NCBI GenBank assembly: GCA_964531285.1
Contig: CAZHDI010000110.1
Coordinates: forward strand, 1 to 10,870
Reading direction: 5' to 3'
DNA: 10,870 nucleotides
Source: CAZHDI01 sp964531285
Lineage (GTDB): Bacteria > Pseudomonadota > Alphaproteobacteria > JAJFIK01
In this document: piece by piece, positions 1-6,318 of the stretch
Layout of the letters: each line of letters begins with the position of its first letter
Position numbering within the stretch: the stretch's first letter is position 1
Notes under the pieces: generated by a model
The model's input: the letters and a program-made list of their open reading frames with translations, nothing else
Database searches by the model: none
Told to the model about the DNA's origin: nothing
Program-made: the position numbers and the translations under genes

Positions 1-1272
1 CTCTGGGCCAAGCTGGTCAAAGAATTCAATCCGCAGAACCCGCGCTCGCTCTCGCTGCGCACCCATTCCCAGACCTCCGGCTGGAGCCTGACCGCCCAGG
101 ACGTTTACAACAATGTCGCGCGTACCTGCGTGGAGGCCATGGCCGCCACCCAGGGCCACACCCAGTCACTGCACACCAACAGTTTCGACGAAGCGCTCGC
201 GCTGCCGACGGATTTCAGTGCCCGGATCTCCCGCAACACCCAGCTGTTCTTGCAGCAGGAATCCGGCACCACACGGATCATCGACCCCTGGGGCGGCAGT
301 TACTATGTCGAAAAGCTGACCTATGATCTGGCTCGCGCGGCCTGGGCCCATATCGAAGAAGTCGAGCAGTCCGGCGGCATGGCCAAGGCCATCGAGGCCG
401 GCATTCCCAAAATGCGCATCGAAGAGGCGGCCGCCCGCACCCAGGCGCGCATCGATTCGGGCCGCCAGACCATTGTCGGCGTCAACAAGTTCCGCTTGAC
501 CGAACCGGAAACCGTTGATGTGCTGAAGGTCGATAACTCGTCCGTCCGGCGCCAGCAGATCGAGAAGCTCGACCGCCTGCGCGGTGAACGGGATGCGGCC
601 GCGGTCACGGCGGCGCTGGAGGCGATCACCAACGCGGCGGCCAATGACAGCGGCAATCTTCTTGCGCTCGCGGTCGATGCGGCCCGGGCCAAGGCCACGG
701 TCGGAGAAATCTCCGATGCCATGGAAAAAGTCTTCGGGCGGCATACCGCCGAGATCCGGAGCATTTCAGGGGTGTATTCAGGCGAAGTGGGTGATACGGC
801 GGAAAATGTGACCAAGCTGCGCGGGCTCATCGACCGGTTCATGGACGACGAGGGCCGGCGTCCGCGTATCCTGGTGGCCAAGATGGGCCAGGACGGCCAT
901 GACCGCGGCCAGAAGGTCATCGCGTCGGCCTTCGCCGATCTCGGCTTCGATGTGGATATCGGCCCGCTCTTTCAGACCCCGGAGGAAGCCGCGCGTCAGG
1001 CCGCCGAGAATGATGTGCATATCATCGGCGCCAGCTCGCTCGCCGCCGGGCATCTGACCCTGGTGCCCGAACTCAAGGCCGAACTCGCCAAGATCGGGCG
1101 CGAGGACATCATGGTCGTGGTCGGCGGGGTCATTCCGCCCCAGGATTATGACGCGCTTTACGAGGCGGGCGCCGAGGCGATCTTCGGGCCCGGCACGGTC
1201 ATCGCCGATGCCGCCATCGATCTGGTGGAAAAACTGCGCGCCGCGCTCGGCCATGACCAGGGGGCCGGCTGA
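1..1272 (+). CDS. scpA: Methylmalonyl-CoA mutase, large/catalytic subunit (C-terminal part)
   Basis: This B12-dependent enzyme interconverts (R)-methylmalonyl-CoA and succinyl-CoA in cytoplasmic propionate metabolism. The frame is already open at base 1, so 423 residues of a roughly 700-residue protein are visible and the start lies outside the window. Fragment residues 20-37 carry the family stretch RTHSQTSGWSLTAQDVYN of the catalytic barrel, followed by MAATQGHTQSLHTN. The cobalamin-binding domain fills the last 140 residues or so. Its DxHxxG motif, DGHDRG at 298-303, supplies the lower cobalt ligand His300. GASSLAAGH and VVVGGVIPP further on are typical of the same Rossmann-like domain. 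Having both domains in one chain fits the ScpA/MutB (catalytic) type rather than the split archaeal form. The gene ends in TGA 3 bases before meaB, so the two are surely co-transcribed. The family is certain; scpA versus mutB naming is a matter of convention. Confidence 0.97.
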   Translation, partial: LWAKLVKEFNPQNPRSLSLRTHSQTSGWSLTAQDVYNNVARTCVEAMAATQGHTQSLHTNSFDEALALPTDFSARISRNTQLFLQQESGTTRIIDPWGGSYYVEKLTYDLARAAWAHIEEVEQSGGMAKAIEAGIPKMRIEEAAARTQARIDSGRQTIVGVNKFRLTEPETVDVLKVDNSSVRRQQIEKLDRLRGERDAAAVTAALEAITNAAANDSGNLLALAVDAARAKATVGEISDAMEKVFGRHTAEIRSISGVYSGEVGDTAENVTKLRGLIDRFMDDEGRRPRILVAKMGQDGHDRGQKVIASAFADLGFDVDIGPLFQTPEEAARQAAENDVHIIGASSLAAGHLTLVPELKAELAKIGREDIMVVVGGVIPPQDYDALYEAGAEAIFGPGTVIADAAIDLVEKLRAALGHDQGAG

Positions 1273-1275
1273 CCC

Positions 1276-2271
1276 GTGGTGTTCGCCCGCCCCAGCGTGG
1301 ACGATTTCGAGGCCGGTGTGCGCCAAGGCGACCGCGCCATGCTGGCCCGTGCCATCACCCTCGTGGAGTCCACCCGCGCCGATCATCAGACGACGGCCGA
1401 GGACCTGCTCCAGCGCCTCTGGCCGCTCACTGGCCGGTCGATCCGCATCGGGATCACCGGCGTCCCCGGCGTCGGCAAGAGCACCTTCATCGAGAGTTTC
1501 GGCGGCAATCTGACCGCGGCGGGCCATAAGGTCGCCGTCCTTGCCGTGGACCCCACCTCGTCGCGCTCCGGGGGGAGCATCCTGGGCGACAAGACCCGCA
1601 TGGCCCGGCTCGGCAACGATCCCAACGCCTTTATACGCCCCTCGCCGACCGCAGGGACCTTGGGCGGCGTCGCGCGCAAGACCCGCGAGACCATGGCGCT
1701 GTGCGAGGCCGCCGGCCATGATGTCATCATTGTCGAGACGGTCGGCGTCGGCCAGTCCGAGACCGTGGTCGCCGATATGGTGGATTTCTTCCTGGTGCTG
1801 ATGCTGCCCGGTGCCGGTGACGAGCTTCAGGGCATCAAAAAGGGCATTCTGGAACTGGCGGACATGATCGCGGTCAACAAGGCCGACTCCAACGAGGACA
1901 AAGCCCGCCGTGCCGCCAATGATTACCGTGCGGCCCTGCACATCATGCGCCCGGCAAGCCCCAACTGGTCGCCGCCGGTCGTCTTGTGCAGCGGACTGAA
2001 GAATGACGGCCTCGATGTGATCTGGGACCAGATCCGTCAGCACCGGGACCGTATGACCCAGTCGGGCGAGTTCGAGGAAACCCGGCGCCGCCAACAGGTG
2101 CGCTGGATGTGGTCGATGCTGGAAGACCGCCTGTTCCATGCCCTGCGCAGCCACCCCAAGGTGCGCGGCGCCCTGCCCGGCATCGAAGAGGCCGTGGCCA
2201 GCGGCGCCACCCCGCCCACCCGCGCGGCCGATTTCATCCTCCAGGTCTTCGGCCTGGCCCCCCGGCCGTGA
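1276..2271 (+). CDS. meaB: MeaB/ArgK/MMAA-type GTPase chaperone of methylmalonyl-CoA mutase
   Basis: MeaB is a G3E-family GTPase that protects methylmalonyl-CoA mutase from inactivation and gates cofactor loading and repair. The 331-residue length is normal. The Walker A loop is GVPGVGKST at residues 62-70. It is followed by AVDPTSSRSGGSILGDKTRM, a family signature containing the switch region. VETVGVGQSE and then NKAD, the guanine-specifying motif, come further on. The start is GTG at 1276, three bases after the mutase stop; a purine-rich AGGGGG at 1259-1264 inside the mutase end can serve as ribosome binding site. The adjacent GTG at 1279 would be an alternative start. Placement directly behind the mutase matches the E. 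coli sbm-argK arrangement and confirms the partner. The old name LAO/AO transport ATPase (ArgK) is a historical misannotation of this family. Confidence 0.96.
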   Translation: MVFARPSVDDFEAGVRQGDRAMLARAITLVESTRADHQTTAEDLLQRLWPLTGRSIRIGITGVPGVGKSTFIESFGGNLTAAGHKVAVLAVDPTSSRSGGSILGDKTRMARLGNDPNAFIRPSPTAGTLGGVARKTRETMALCEAAGHDVIIVETVGVGQSETVVADMVDFFLVLMLPGAGDELQGIKKGILELADMIAVNKADSNEDKARRAANDYRAALHIMRPASPNWSPPVVLCSGLKNDGLDVIWDQIRQHRDRMTQSGEFEETRRRQQVRWMWSMLEDRLFHALRSHPKVRGALPGIEEAVASGATPPTRAADFILQVFGLAPRP

Positions 2272-2720
2272 CGACCATCCGCCGCGAATATCCCGACCGG
2301 CCCATCGTCGCGGTCGGCGGCATCGTCTGGAAAGGCGAGGATGTGCTCTTGATCCGCCGCTCCAAACCGCCGCGCGAGGGAGAATGGAGCCTGCCCGGCG
2401 GCGCGCAGGAACTCGGTGAAACCCTGGAAGACGCCCTTAAACGCGAGGTCTTCGAGGAGACGGGGATCGAGGTCGCGGTCATTGGGCTTATTGCGGTGAT
2501 TGATGCCATTTTTCCTGACGACGAAGGGCGCGTCCGGCATCACTACACGCTGATCGATTATACCGCCGGCTGGGTGGCCGGAGAGCCCCGTCCGGGCTCG
2601 GAGGAAAAAGACGCCGTGTGGGTGCCGCCCGAGCGGTTCAAGACCATCGGTCTGTGGGACAAGACCCGGACCGTGATAGAAGACTCTCGGGCGCAGATCC
2701 GCGCCCATCGCCGGACCTAA
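2268..2720 (+). CDS. Nudix hydrolase
   Basis: This 150-residue protein of the Nudix superfamily hydrolyses a nucleoside diphosphate linked to another group; the substrate cannot be read from the sequence. The Nudix box is complete and canonical: G45, then E51, then R59-E60-V61, E63-E64 and G66-I67 (GX5EX7REVXEEXGI), giving the metal-binding glutamates. The N-terminal VAVGGIVWKGEDVLLIRR is the usual first strand pair, and WSLPGG precedes the box. The start is GTG at 2268, overlapping the meaB TGA as GTGA, which implies translational coupling. An in-frame start at 2109 would add residues that only shadow meaB. The length and PGG context resemble ADP-ribose or MutT-like members, but that is a guess. 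Sharing the meaB transcript suggests co-expression with methylmalonyl-CoA metabolism, not necessarily a shared pathway. Confidence 0.92.
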   Translation: MTTIRREYPDRPIVAVGGIVWKGEDVLLIRRSKPPREGEWSLPGGAQELGETLEDALKREVFEETGIEVAVIGLIAVIDAIFPDDEGRVRHHYTLIDYTAGWVAGEPRPGSEEKDAVWVPPERFKTIGLWDKTRTVIEDSRAQIRAHRRT

Positions 2721-2748
2721 ACGTGCTCTAGAAGCCCAGGCGATGCTA

Positions 2749-2756
2749 GGGGAGGA
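2749..2756 (+). promoter_or_regulatory. Strong ribosome binding site deciding the start at 2764
   Basis: GGGGAGGA lies 7 bases upstream of ATG 2764. It falls inside the longer possible reading from 2743, which argues that the upstream start is not used. Confidence 0.8.
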
Positions 2757-2763
2757 AACCGCC

Positions 2764-3147
2764 ATGACCCTGATCGTCGAGCATTTTTTCTGGATTTTGA
2801 TCGTCTCGGGGGCCCTCACCGCCACGATGATCCAGGGCGTGATCGCGCCGGCCGGCACGGTCAAGAGCTGGTTCGGCGCGGAGCTTTCGGACAGTGCCGC
2901 GCTTCGGTTGATCGTGCGGACCTGGGCCTTCCTGATCGCCGCCGGCGGCCTGTTGCTGATCTATGCCGCGTTCGAGCCGGCCGTCCGCGTGCCGGTGCTG
3001 GTGTTCATCGGCGCGGGCAAGGCCCTGTTTGCCGCATCGGTTTTCGCACACGGCACCCGCTTCATGGGCACCCAGAGTTTCCTGGCCGCCATCATCGACA
3101 GCGTGATGGTCGCGCTTTTCGCGGTTTATCTGATCGCGGCCCGATAA
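2764..3147 (+). CDS. Small four-helix integral membrane protein, function unknown
   Basis: This is a 127-residue inner-membrane protein with four likely transmembrane segments at about residues 5-28, 50-70, 74-95 and 104-124. The connecting loops are short, with charges at 34-49 and 96-101. There is no signal peptide beyond the first helix, and I see no catalytic motif. Small polar and glycine positions such as GAGKALFAASVFAHG in helix 3 could be packing sites. I do not recognise the family. The start is ATG 2764 because GGGGAGGA sits 7 bases before it; the in-frame ATG at 2743 lacks such a site. The gene lies 43 bases after the Nudix stop, so it could be the last gene of the mutase transcript or have its own promoter. 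A strong terminator follows within 10 bases. Codon use and base composition match the neighbours. Confidence 0.82.
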   Translation: MTLIVEHFFWILIVSGALTATMIQGVIAPAGTVKSWFGAELSDSAALRLIVRTWAFLIAAGGLLLIYAAFEPAVRVPVLVFIGAGKALFAASVFAHGTRFMGTQSFLAAIIDSVMVALFAVYLIAAR

Positions 3148-3151
3148 CAAA

Positions 3152-3178
3152 AAACGCCGGGCGCACGGCCCGGCGTTT
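3152..3178. terminator. Bidirectional intrinsic terminator between convergent genes
   Basis: An 11-bp perfect stem (AAACGCCGGGC at 3152-3162 with GCCCGGCGTTT at 3168-3178) closes a five-base loop. The A run on the left and the T run on the right give a U tract in both directions. It sits between the membrane-protein gene ending at 3147 and the minus-strand gene ending at 3207, so it can stop both transcripts. Confidence 0.88.
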
Positions 3179-3206
3179 CGTTTCCGTCAAAGCCCGTCGG
3201 GCGTAC

Positions 3207-3494
3207 TCAGCGCCAGCCAATCCCCGGCTTGAGCGCCTTGACGCGGGCGGTTGCGGTTTTCTCAACATCCGCGCCCTTATCTGCCGTCCGCGGCGCCGGC
3301 TTCAGCGCCACGGTGGGCTGCTTGCCGTACACCGCGCTTTCGGCCTCGGCGGAGGGCGTATCCAACTCCGCTTCGGTCCGGGCCACCTTGACCCGCTTGT
3401 TCTTCACCTTGCGCAGTTTCAGCGCCTTGGTCGCGCCGGCACCGCCGAGTTTGGTGCCGCCAGCCACATTCAGTTTAATCCGGCCACGAGACAT
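3207..3494 (-). CDS. Small highly basic protein, function unknown
   Basis: This 95-residue protein has 22 Lys/Arg against 8 Asp/Glu. Nine of the basic residues lie within 17 positions (23-39, around KALKLRKVKNKRVKV). The rest is rich in Ala, Thr and Pro and probably disordered; one tryptophan is at position 94 near the C-terminal end. There is no signal peptide, membrane segment or recognised domain. The composition fits binding to nucleic acid, the ribosome or another acidic surface, but this is inference. The start at 3494 is well supported by GAGGTGA (3504-3498 on this strand) three bases upstream. The shared terminator at 3152-3178 lies just beyond its stop. The plus-strand reading 3229-3525 has no such signals and is treated as a shadow. 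I do not recognise a homolog. Confidence 0.75.
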   Translation of the reverse strand: MSRGRIKLNVAGGTKLGGAGATKALKLRKVKNKRVKVARTEAELDTPSAEAESAVYGKQPTVALKPAPRTADKGADVEKTATARVKALKPGIGWR

Positions 3495-3680
3495 GACTCA
3501 CCTCGTTTCTGTTTGGTCCCCTTGAAGATAAGCGCAATTGGACAGCGCCACCATGTCTTTTTGCAGGCCCGCCCCGCCGGTGATGGATGACCGGCGCGGA
3601 TTTCCGGCTACGATAGGGGCAAAGCGGCGGGTCTGCGCGCCCGGCCATAATCAACCCAATGACCGATGAGGAACACGCCC
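3495..3680. promoter_or_regulatory. Divergent intergenic region with one inverted repeat
   Basis: These 186 bases separate the minus-strand basic-protein gene from the plus-strand dehydrogenase, so they must hold promoters for both. I find no convincing -35/-10 pair. One perfect 7-bp inverted repeat is present, CGCCGGT at 3575-3581 and ACCGGCG at 3590-3596, with an eight-base spacer. It could be an operator or a short leader hairpin. Confidence 0.4.
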
Positions 3681-4466
3681 ATGGTGTATAAACCCTTCGA
3701 CTTGACCGGAAAAGTAGTCATGGTGACCGGCGGCAACCGGGGTATCGGCCTCGGCATGGCCGAAGCCCTGGCCCAGGCCGGGGCCGGTGTCGTGATCTGG
3801 GGCACCAATGAAGACAAGAACGCCGAAGCCGCTCAAGCCTTGAGCGAATCGGGCGGTCCGGTGCTGGCCCAGCGGGTCGATGTGGGGGATGAGGCGGCGG
3901 TGATCGGCGCCATGGACGAGGCGGTCGAGCGCATGGGCCGGATCGACGCGGTCTTCGCCAATGCGGGCATCGGCGGCGGCGGCGCGCGCTCCTTCATGGA
4001 GATGGACACCGAGACGTATAAGCGTGTCCAGCGGGTCAATCTCGACGGCGTGTTCTACACCCTGCGCGAGGCCTCCAAGCATATGGTTGCGCGGGCCAAG
4101 GCGGGCGATCCGGGCGGCTCGCTGGTCGGCGTGGCCAGTCTGGCGGCGATTGAAGGCGCGGCCCGGTCCCAGCATTACGCGGCGACCAAGGGCGCGGTGA
4201 TCTCGATGATCAAGGCCTGCGCGGTGGAACTCGCGCGCTACGGCGTGCGCGCCAACGCGATCCTGCCCGGCTGGATCGCCACCGACATGACCGCCGGAGC
4301 CCAGGCCGCCCCCGCCTTCACGGAAAAGGTAATCCCGCGCGTGCCTGCCCGGCGCTGGGGCGAGAAGGAGGATTTCGGCGGCATGGCGGTCTATCTGGCC
4401 TCCGACGCCTCCACCTATCACTCGGGCGACCTGATCGTCATCGACGGCGGTTACGCCGTCTTCTGA
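3681..4466 (+). CDS. Short-chain dehydrogenase/reductase (classical SDR)
   Basis: This is an NAD(P)-dependent oxidoreductase of the classical SDR family, 261 residues, the normal size. The cofactor-binding TGGNRGIG is at 16-23 and NAG at 94-96. The catalytic set is complete: Asn120 (RVNLDG), Ser153 (GVASLA), Tyr166 and Lys170 (YAATK). PGWIATDM and the C-terminal SGDLIVIDGGY are standard for the family. The substrate is unknown: members close to this pattern reduce 3-oxoacyl thioesters or oxidise sugars and secondary alcohols. Residue 40 after the second strand is Trp, followed by GTN, which does not settle NAD versus NADP. ATG 3681 is chosen over 3666 because GAGGAA at 3668-3673 stands 7 bases before it. 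The stop overlaps a possible start of the next frame, and the next gene follows 26 bases later, suggesting a two-gene operon. Confidence 0.94.
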   Translation: MVYKPFDLTGKVVMVTGGNRGIGLGMAEALAQAGAGVVIWGTNEDKNAEAAQALSESGGPVLAQRVDVGDEAAVIGAMDEAVERMGRIDAVFANAGIGGGGARSFMEMDTETYKRVQRVNLDGVFYTLREASKHMVARAKAGDPGGSLVGVASLAAIEGAARSQHYAATKGAVISMIKACAVELARYGVRANAILPGWIATDMTAGAQAAPAFTEKVIPRVPARRWGEKEDFGGMAVYLASDASTYHSGDLIVIDGGYAVF

Positions 4467-4480
4467 TGAAGAGAATAAAT

Positions 4481-4485
4481 GGAGG
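4481..4485 (+). promoter_or_regulatory. Ribosome binding site deciding the start at 4493
   Basis: GGAGG lies 7 bases before ATG 4493. The in-frame ATG 4466, overlapping the upstream stop, has no purine-rich site, and starting there would add nine atypical residues before the conserved MAIRTPLCDLLG. Confidence 0.8.
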
Positions 4486-4492
4486 AAACACC

Positions 4493-5455
4493 ATGGCGAT
4501 CCGTACACCCCTGTGCGATCTCCTCGGCATCGAGGTGCCGATCATGCTGGCCGGGATGGGCGGCGTGTCGTACGCCGAAATGGCGGCCGCGGTCTCCAAT
4601 GCCGGGGGCTTCGGCTGCCTGGGCATGGCGAGCGCCGGTCCGGAGGACATCCGCGACCAGATCCGTCAGGTCAAAAGCCTGACCGACAAGCCCTTCGGCG
4701 TCGATCTTCTGACGCCGGTCCCGGATCTTCTGCATGCGGCCTGCGATGTGATGGTCGAGGAAGGCATCGCCTGTTTCGTCGCCGGGCTCGGGGTGCCGAC
4801 CCCGATCATGGGCCGGCTCAAGGAGGCGGGCATCAAGGTGATGACCGTGTGCGGCACGGTGCGCCATGCGGTCAAGGCCGCCGAGGCAGGCTGCGACGCG
4901 GTGATCGCTCAGGGTACGGAAGCCGGCGGCCATACCGGCAAGATTGCCGGCATGGCGCTCATTCCCCAGGTGGTCGATGCGGTCGATATTCCGGTCGTCG
5001 GTGCGGGAAGCATCGTGGACGGGCGCGGTCTGGCCGCGTGTCTGGCCTTCGGCGCGCAGGGAGTGTGGATGGGCACCCGCTTCATCGCCTCGGTCGAGGC
5101 CCATGCGGGACCGGTCTATAAGCAGTCGATCGTCGGGGCCGGGATCGACGACACCATCGTGACCCGCTGCTATTCGGGCAAGACCATGCGGGTGCTGAAC
5201 AACGATTATGTGCGGGATCAGGAAGCCAATCCCAGCCAGATCAAGCAATTCCCCGAACAGGCGGCGCTGTCCTATGAGCGCGGCGTGATCGGCGGCATTG
5301 GCGGGATCCTGGAACCGCTCGATCCGAACAAGGACTGCCTGCCCATGGGCCAGGGCGCGGGCTCTGTCCATGAAGTGCTTCCCTGTGCCGAAATCGTCCG
5401 GCGCACCATGGCGCAGGCCGAGGCGACGCTGGCCGGGCTCACGCGCCTCGCATAA
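4493..5455 (+). CDS. Nitronate monooxygenase-family flavoprotein (2-nitropropane dioxygenase type)
   Basis: This is a 320-residue FMN enzyme with a TIM-barrel fold. Family members oxidise alkyl nitronates, such as propionate 3-nitronate, with oxygen; related FabK proteins reduce enoyl-ACP. The opening IEVPIMLAGMGG is the typical first strand. GTEAGGHTG at 141-149 holds His147, at the position of the proposed catalytic histidine. GAGSIVDGRGL at 171-180 and GAQGVWMGTRF at 187-197 form the FMN phosphate-binding site. The C-terminal half contains GVIGGIGGILEPLD and a conserved MGQGAG. The sequence supports the NMO/FabK superfamily firmly but not the substrate; true FabK usually sits with fatty-acid synthesis genes, which are absent here. 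The start is ATG 4493, following the GGAGG site. It follows the SDR gene by 26 bases and is probably co-transcribed, so the pair may process one substrate class. Confidence 0.92.
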   Translation: MAIRTPLCDLLGIEVPIMLAGMGGVSYAEMAAAVSNAGGFGCLGMASAGPEDIRDQIRQVKSLTDKPFGVDLLTPVPDLLHAACDVMVEEGIACFVAGLGVPTPIMGRLKEAGIKVMTVCGTVRHAVKAAEAGCDAVIAQGTEAGGHTGKIAGMALIPQVVDAVDIPVVGAGSIVDGRGLAACLAFGAQGVWMGTRFIASVEAHAGPVYKQSIVGAGIDDTIVTRCYSGKTMRVLNNDYVRDQEANPSQIKQFPEQAALSYERGVIGGIGGILEPLDPNKDCLPMGQGAGSVHEVLPCAEIVRRTMAQAEATLAGLTRLA

Positions 5456-5489
5456 GAACCGCGCGGACCGCCGCAATTTCGCCCCTGAA

Positions 5490-5526
5490 AGCGGGGTTTC
5501 CTCCGGTCACGAAAGGAGACCCCGCT
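5490..5526 (+). promoter_or_regulatory. Leader hairpin that buries the ribosome binding site of the 5528 gene
   Basis: Bases 5490-5502 (AGCGGGGTTTCCT) pair with 5514-5526 (AGGAGACCCCGCT) over 13 positions, 12 Watson-Crick and one U-G in RNA, closing an 11-base loop. The AGGAGA ribosome binding site at 5514-5519 lies wholly in the 3' arm, and the ATG follows one base after the stem. A smaller alternative hairpin (CCCC 5482-5485 with GGGG 5493-5496) would compete for the 5' arm. No T run follows, so it is not a standard terminator. Confidence 0.6.
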
Positions 5527-5527
5527 C

Positions 5528-5938
5528 ATGGCTTTGCGACTTCTCTGCGCCGCCCTCACCGCCGCCGTTTTGACCGGCGCGGCGTTCCCGGGTCCGGTTG
5601 CCGCGCGCGACACCCGCGATGCCGCGACCGCTTACGAGTCGGACCTGCGCGCCCTGGCCCGCGCCCTTGGGACGTTGCACCATATCCGGCCGCTCTGTGT
5701 CCCGGATGAGCGCATGCTATGGCGCGACACCATGAAGGAACTCATCCGCCATGAGGATCCCTCGCGCCGCCAAGCCGCTGCGATGACTCAGGAATTCAAC
5801 GATGGCTACGCCGAAGCACGAAACCGGTTCGAGTCTTGCACGCCGCAGGCCGAAAGCGAGGCGCGTATCCAGGCCGAACAGGCGGCCCTGATCTCCGCGC
5901 GCCTCAACGCCGCACTCGACGAACCGCCGATGCGCTGA
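5528..5938 (+). CDS. Secreted TIGR02301-type protein, function unknown
   Basis: This 136-residue protein has a clear Sec signal peptide. MALR is followed by a hydrophobic stretch to about residue 21, and cleavage is plausible after PVAA near residue 27, so the mature form is periplasmic. The mature part matches what I know of the uncharacterised alphaproteobacterial TIGR02301 family. It has an LGTLHHIRPLC motif (about 47-57), WRDTM, a run of helices with EDPSRR, FNDGYAEARNRFESCT near 90-105, and a C-terminal amphipathic helix. Cys57 and Cys104 could form a disulfide. The biochemical role of the family is not known. The start ATG 5528 follows AAAGGAGA, and that site is inside a strong hairpin (5490-5526), which suggests translational control. 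It lies 72 bases after the flavoenzyme gene and 39 bases before the next small gene. Confidence 0.85.
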   Translation: MALRLLCAALTAAVLTGAAFPGPVAARDTRDAATAYESDLRALARALGTLHHIRPLCVPDERMLWRDTMKELIRHEDPSRRQAAAMTQEFNDGYAEARNRFESCTPQAESEARIQAEQAALISARLNAALDEPPMR

Positions 5939-5977
5939 GGCCCATGCGCCCGCGCCATGGCGGCAGAGGGAACCGCC

Positions 5978-6217
5978 ATGACCGAATTGTCCGAAGTCGC
6001 TCAAAAACGCCGCGCTCTGGATTTGCTGCTGTCCGCCTGGGACGAAGCCCTTGAAGCCGGTGTGCATCCCGAGCTTCTCGCCTCCACGGCCATCTTCGCC
6101 GCGTTCACCGATATGGTGGATCTCCACGGCGAGGAAGCCATCGCGAAATATGCCGCGACCCTGCCCAATCGGGTGCGCGGCGGCGAATTCACCTTGCGCA
6201 AATCGGCAGCGGTCTGA
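5978..6217 (+). CDS. Small helical protein, function unknown
   Basis: This 79-residue soluble protein is predicted to be mostly helical. Residues 4-30 form a charged amphipathic helix (RRALDLLLSAWDEALEAG). Then come a more hydrophobic one with PELLASTAIFAAFTDMV, a third around HGEEAIAKYAATL, and a short basic end. No signal peptide, metal motif or catalytic residues are visible. I do not recognise a named family; the shape suggests a small conserved alphaproteobacterial protein. ATG 5978 is preferred over ATG 5957 because GAGGG at 5966-5970 is 7 bases upstream. It follows the secreted-protein gene by 39 bases and may share its transcript. The stop is two bases before the assembly gap, so its terminator and any downstream neighbour are missing. 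Confidence 0.75.
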   Translation: MTELSEVAQKRRALDLLLSAWDEALEAGVHPELLASTAIFAAFTDMVDLHGEEAIAKYAATLPNRVRGGEFTLRKSAAV

Positions 6218-6218
6218 G

Positions 6219-6318
6219 NNNNNNNNNNNNNNNNNNNNNNNNNNNNNNNNNNNNNNNNNNNNNNNNNNNNNNNNNNNNNNNNNNNNNNNNNNNNNNNNNN
6301 NNNNNNNNNNNNNNNNNN
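6219..6318. other. Assembly gap of 100 N
   Basis: Exactly 100 unknown bases, a conventional placeholder for a join of unknown length. The 3' end of the phosphoesterase gene (minus strand) and anything between it and the small plus-strand gene are hidden here. Readings that run through the N stretch are not real genes. Confidence 0.98.

Noticed and set aside
778..2154. A 458-codon minus-strand reading opposite mutase and meaB
   Set aside because: This is a shadow of two certain genes in a GC-rich genome, with no motif or ribosome binding site.
3229..3525. Plus-strand reading opposite the basic protein
   Set aside because: It has no ribosome binding site and would need to be transcribed through the terminator at 3152-3178. 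The minus strand has a strong ribosome binding site.
5490..5526. Intrinsic terminator of the flavoenzyme gene
   Set aside because: The stem is strong, but no T run follows and its 3' arm is the ribosome binding site of the next gene, so a translational role is more likely.
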